DNA of 33,226 bases, from positions 1-33,226 of the forward strand of contig JAJEAY010000032.1 of NCBI GenBank assembly GCA_022824145.1, read 5' to 3'. The DNA is from Rhodobacter sp. (GTDB taxonomy: Bacteria; Pseudomonadota; Alphaproteobacteria; Rhodobacterales; Rhodobacteraceae). Positions 32,424 through 33,226 of the stretch are shown one piece after another. A program made the position numbers and the translations under genes. The notes beneath the pieces were generated by a model. The model was given only the letters and a program-made list of their open reading frames with translations. It was not told where the DNA came from and made no database searches. Position 1 is the stretch's first letter; every line of letters starts with the position of its first letter.

Positions 32424-33226
32424 ATGGTGATTCCCGCGCCCCCTGATTCGTCCATCGACCTGAGCGCTGTCACGGTGCGGCCGACGCGCGGCGGCCGCGA
32501 GCACCGGCTCTGGGACCGTCTTGTGGAGGAGCATCGCTACCTGCGGTTCCACGGCATCATCGGAAAGGGCCTTCGCCATGTCGCGCTGCACGGGGAGACC
32601 TGGGTCGCGCTGGTCGGCTGGCAGCCGGGCGCGTTCAAGCTGGCCGCGCGCGACCGCTGGATCGGATGGTCGCAGGAGCGGCAGTTCCGGCGCCTGCACC
32701 TGATCGCGAACAACTCCCGTTTCGTCATACTCACGCCTGAACGGGTGCCGAACCTGGCGTCCCGCGTGCTGGGGCTGAGCCTCCGGCGGCTGTCCGCCGA
32801 CATCCAGGCCGCGCACGGATGCCCGGCGCTCCTTGCGGAGACGTTCGTGGACGTCCCGCGCTTCGCCGGAACCTGCTACCGCGCGTCGAACTGGCGCTCG
32901 CTGGGCCTGACGCGCGGCTTCGGCCGCGAGTCCGGCGGCGCCGCGCGCTTCCGCCATCACGGCCGGCCCAAGGAGATCTTCATGTACGAACTGACAGACG
33001 GCGCCGCCGAGGCGCTGGGCCGGGACGGGATCCCGGACGCGTGGAACGCGGCGCAGCACGACGGCGCGGAGCCGATGGCCGCGCCCCGGCTGCGCAGCCT
33101 GTTCGAGTGCCTGGGCGAGGTGCCCGAGTGCCGCAAGGCCCGGGGCAAGCGCTATCCGCTCAGGACCGTGCTCACGATCGCCGTCGCGGCCCGGCTCGCC
33201 GGCTACCGCGGCGTGACCGCCTTCGC
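32424..33226 (+). CDS. DruA (DUF4338) domain fused to ISAs1-family transposase N-terminus, 3' end outside window
   Basis: 267 codons are visible from the ATG at 32424; the frame continues past the edge. Residues about 26-190 match DUF4338/DruA: LWDRLVEEHRYL, GWQPGAFKLAARDRWIGWS, RLHLIANNSRFVIL, RVPNLASRVLGL, LLAETFVDVPRFAGTCYRASNW and GRPKEIFMYEL. Residues about 221-267 match the start of ISAs1 transposases: RLRSLFECLGEVPECRKARG, KRYPLRTVLTIAVAARLAG, YRGVTAFA. DruA is a component of the Druantia anti-phage system, and DUF4338 genes are also found beside transposases; here both are in one chain. Codon third positions are far more G/C-rich than in the neighbouring cluster, marking it as acquired. 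Confidence 0.85.
   Translation, partial: MVIPAPPDSSIDLSAVTVRPTRGGREHRLWDRLVEEHRYLRFHGIIGKGLRHVALHGETWVALVGWQPGAFKLAARDRWIGWSQERQFRRLHLIANNSRFVILTPERVPNLASRVLGLSLRRLSADIQAAHGCPALLAETFVDVPRFAGTCYRASNWRSLGLTRGFGRESGGAARFRHHGRPKEIFMYELTDGAAEALGRDGIPDAWNAAQHDGAEPMAAPRLRSLFECLGEVPECRKARGKRYPLRTVLTIAVAARLAGYRGVTAF

Noticed and set aside
1-33226. CRISPR arrays, tRNA and rRNA genes
   Set aside because: No regularly spaced direct repeats and no tRNA- or rRNA-like segments were recognised on reading both strands.

Overview
The window comes from a GC-rich chromosome. It most likely belongs to an alphaproteobacterium of the Rhodobacterales/Roseobacter type. This is inferred from a YqgE/AlgH protein, a DsbD-N-domain exported protein, an alphaproteobacterial-style family-4 uracil-DNA glycosylase, a non-pyrrolysine MttB-family methyltransferase, and two dimethylglycine-dehydrogenase-like FAD proteins fused to GcvT domains. 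No rRNA, tRNA or CRISPR array was seen.

Layout. (1) 1-9.5 kb is core-like chromosome: the end of a threonylcarbamoyl-AMP synthase gene, yqgE, a secreted DsbD-N-like protein, an RND efflux pair (adaptor then permease, minus strand), moaB and a uracil-DNA glycosylase. (2) 9.5-15.8 kb is a patchwork. It holds a LexA-type winged-helix mini-protein, an AlkD-like DNA glycosylase, a dead toxin-antitoxin scar, and a second toxin-antitoxin pair with an intact antitoxin, a shortened toxin and a clear palindromic operator. It also holds a gene start cut off by a decayed IS21-family element, a DUF2971 gene, and over 1 kb without convincing genes. (3) 15.8-32.2 kb is a catabolic cluster on the plus strand. 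Its genes are an MttB-like methyltransferase, two FAD/GcvT oxidative demethylases, a 3-hydroxyisobutyrate-dehydrogenase-like enzyme, an aldehyde dehydrogenase, a SelA-like PLP enzyme, a DUF4392 (D-glutamate-cyclase-like) protein and a class V aminotransferase-fold enzyme. Many overlap by 4 nt or lie within a few bases of each other. The set suggests stepwise demethylation of a quaternary or N-methylated amino compound into folate one-carbon units, followed by PLP and dehydrogenase processing of the carbon skeleton. The substrate cannot be named from sequence.

(4) The catabolic cluster is interrupted at 22.2-26.2 kb. A LysR regulator there is a frameshifted ruin, and a class III aminotransferase seems reduced to its C-terminal tail. 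Between them sits a compact element (22784-25708) bounded by 25-bp inverted repeats that match at 21 positions. It contains a dead IS1595-type transposase gene followed, with two 4-nt overlaps, by an apparently intact D12-class adenine methyltransferase and a NotI-family restriction endonuclease. I read it as a restriction-modification system carried as IS passenger genes, and it is the most interesting structure here.

(5) The right edge (32424 onward) starts a very GC3-rich gene. It fuses a DruA/DUF4338 domain, known from the Druantia anti-phage system, to the N-terminus of an ISAs1-family transposase. The gene runs off the window.
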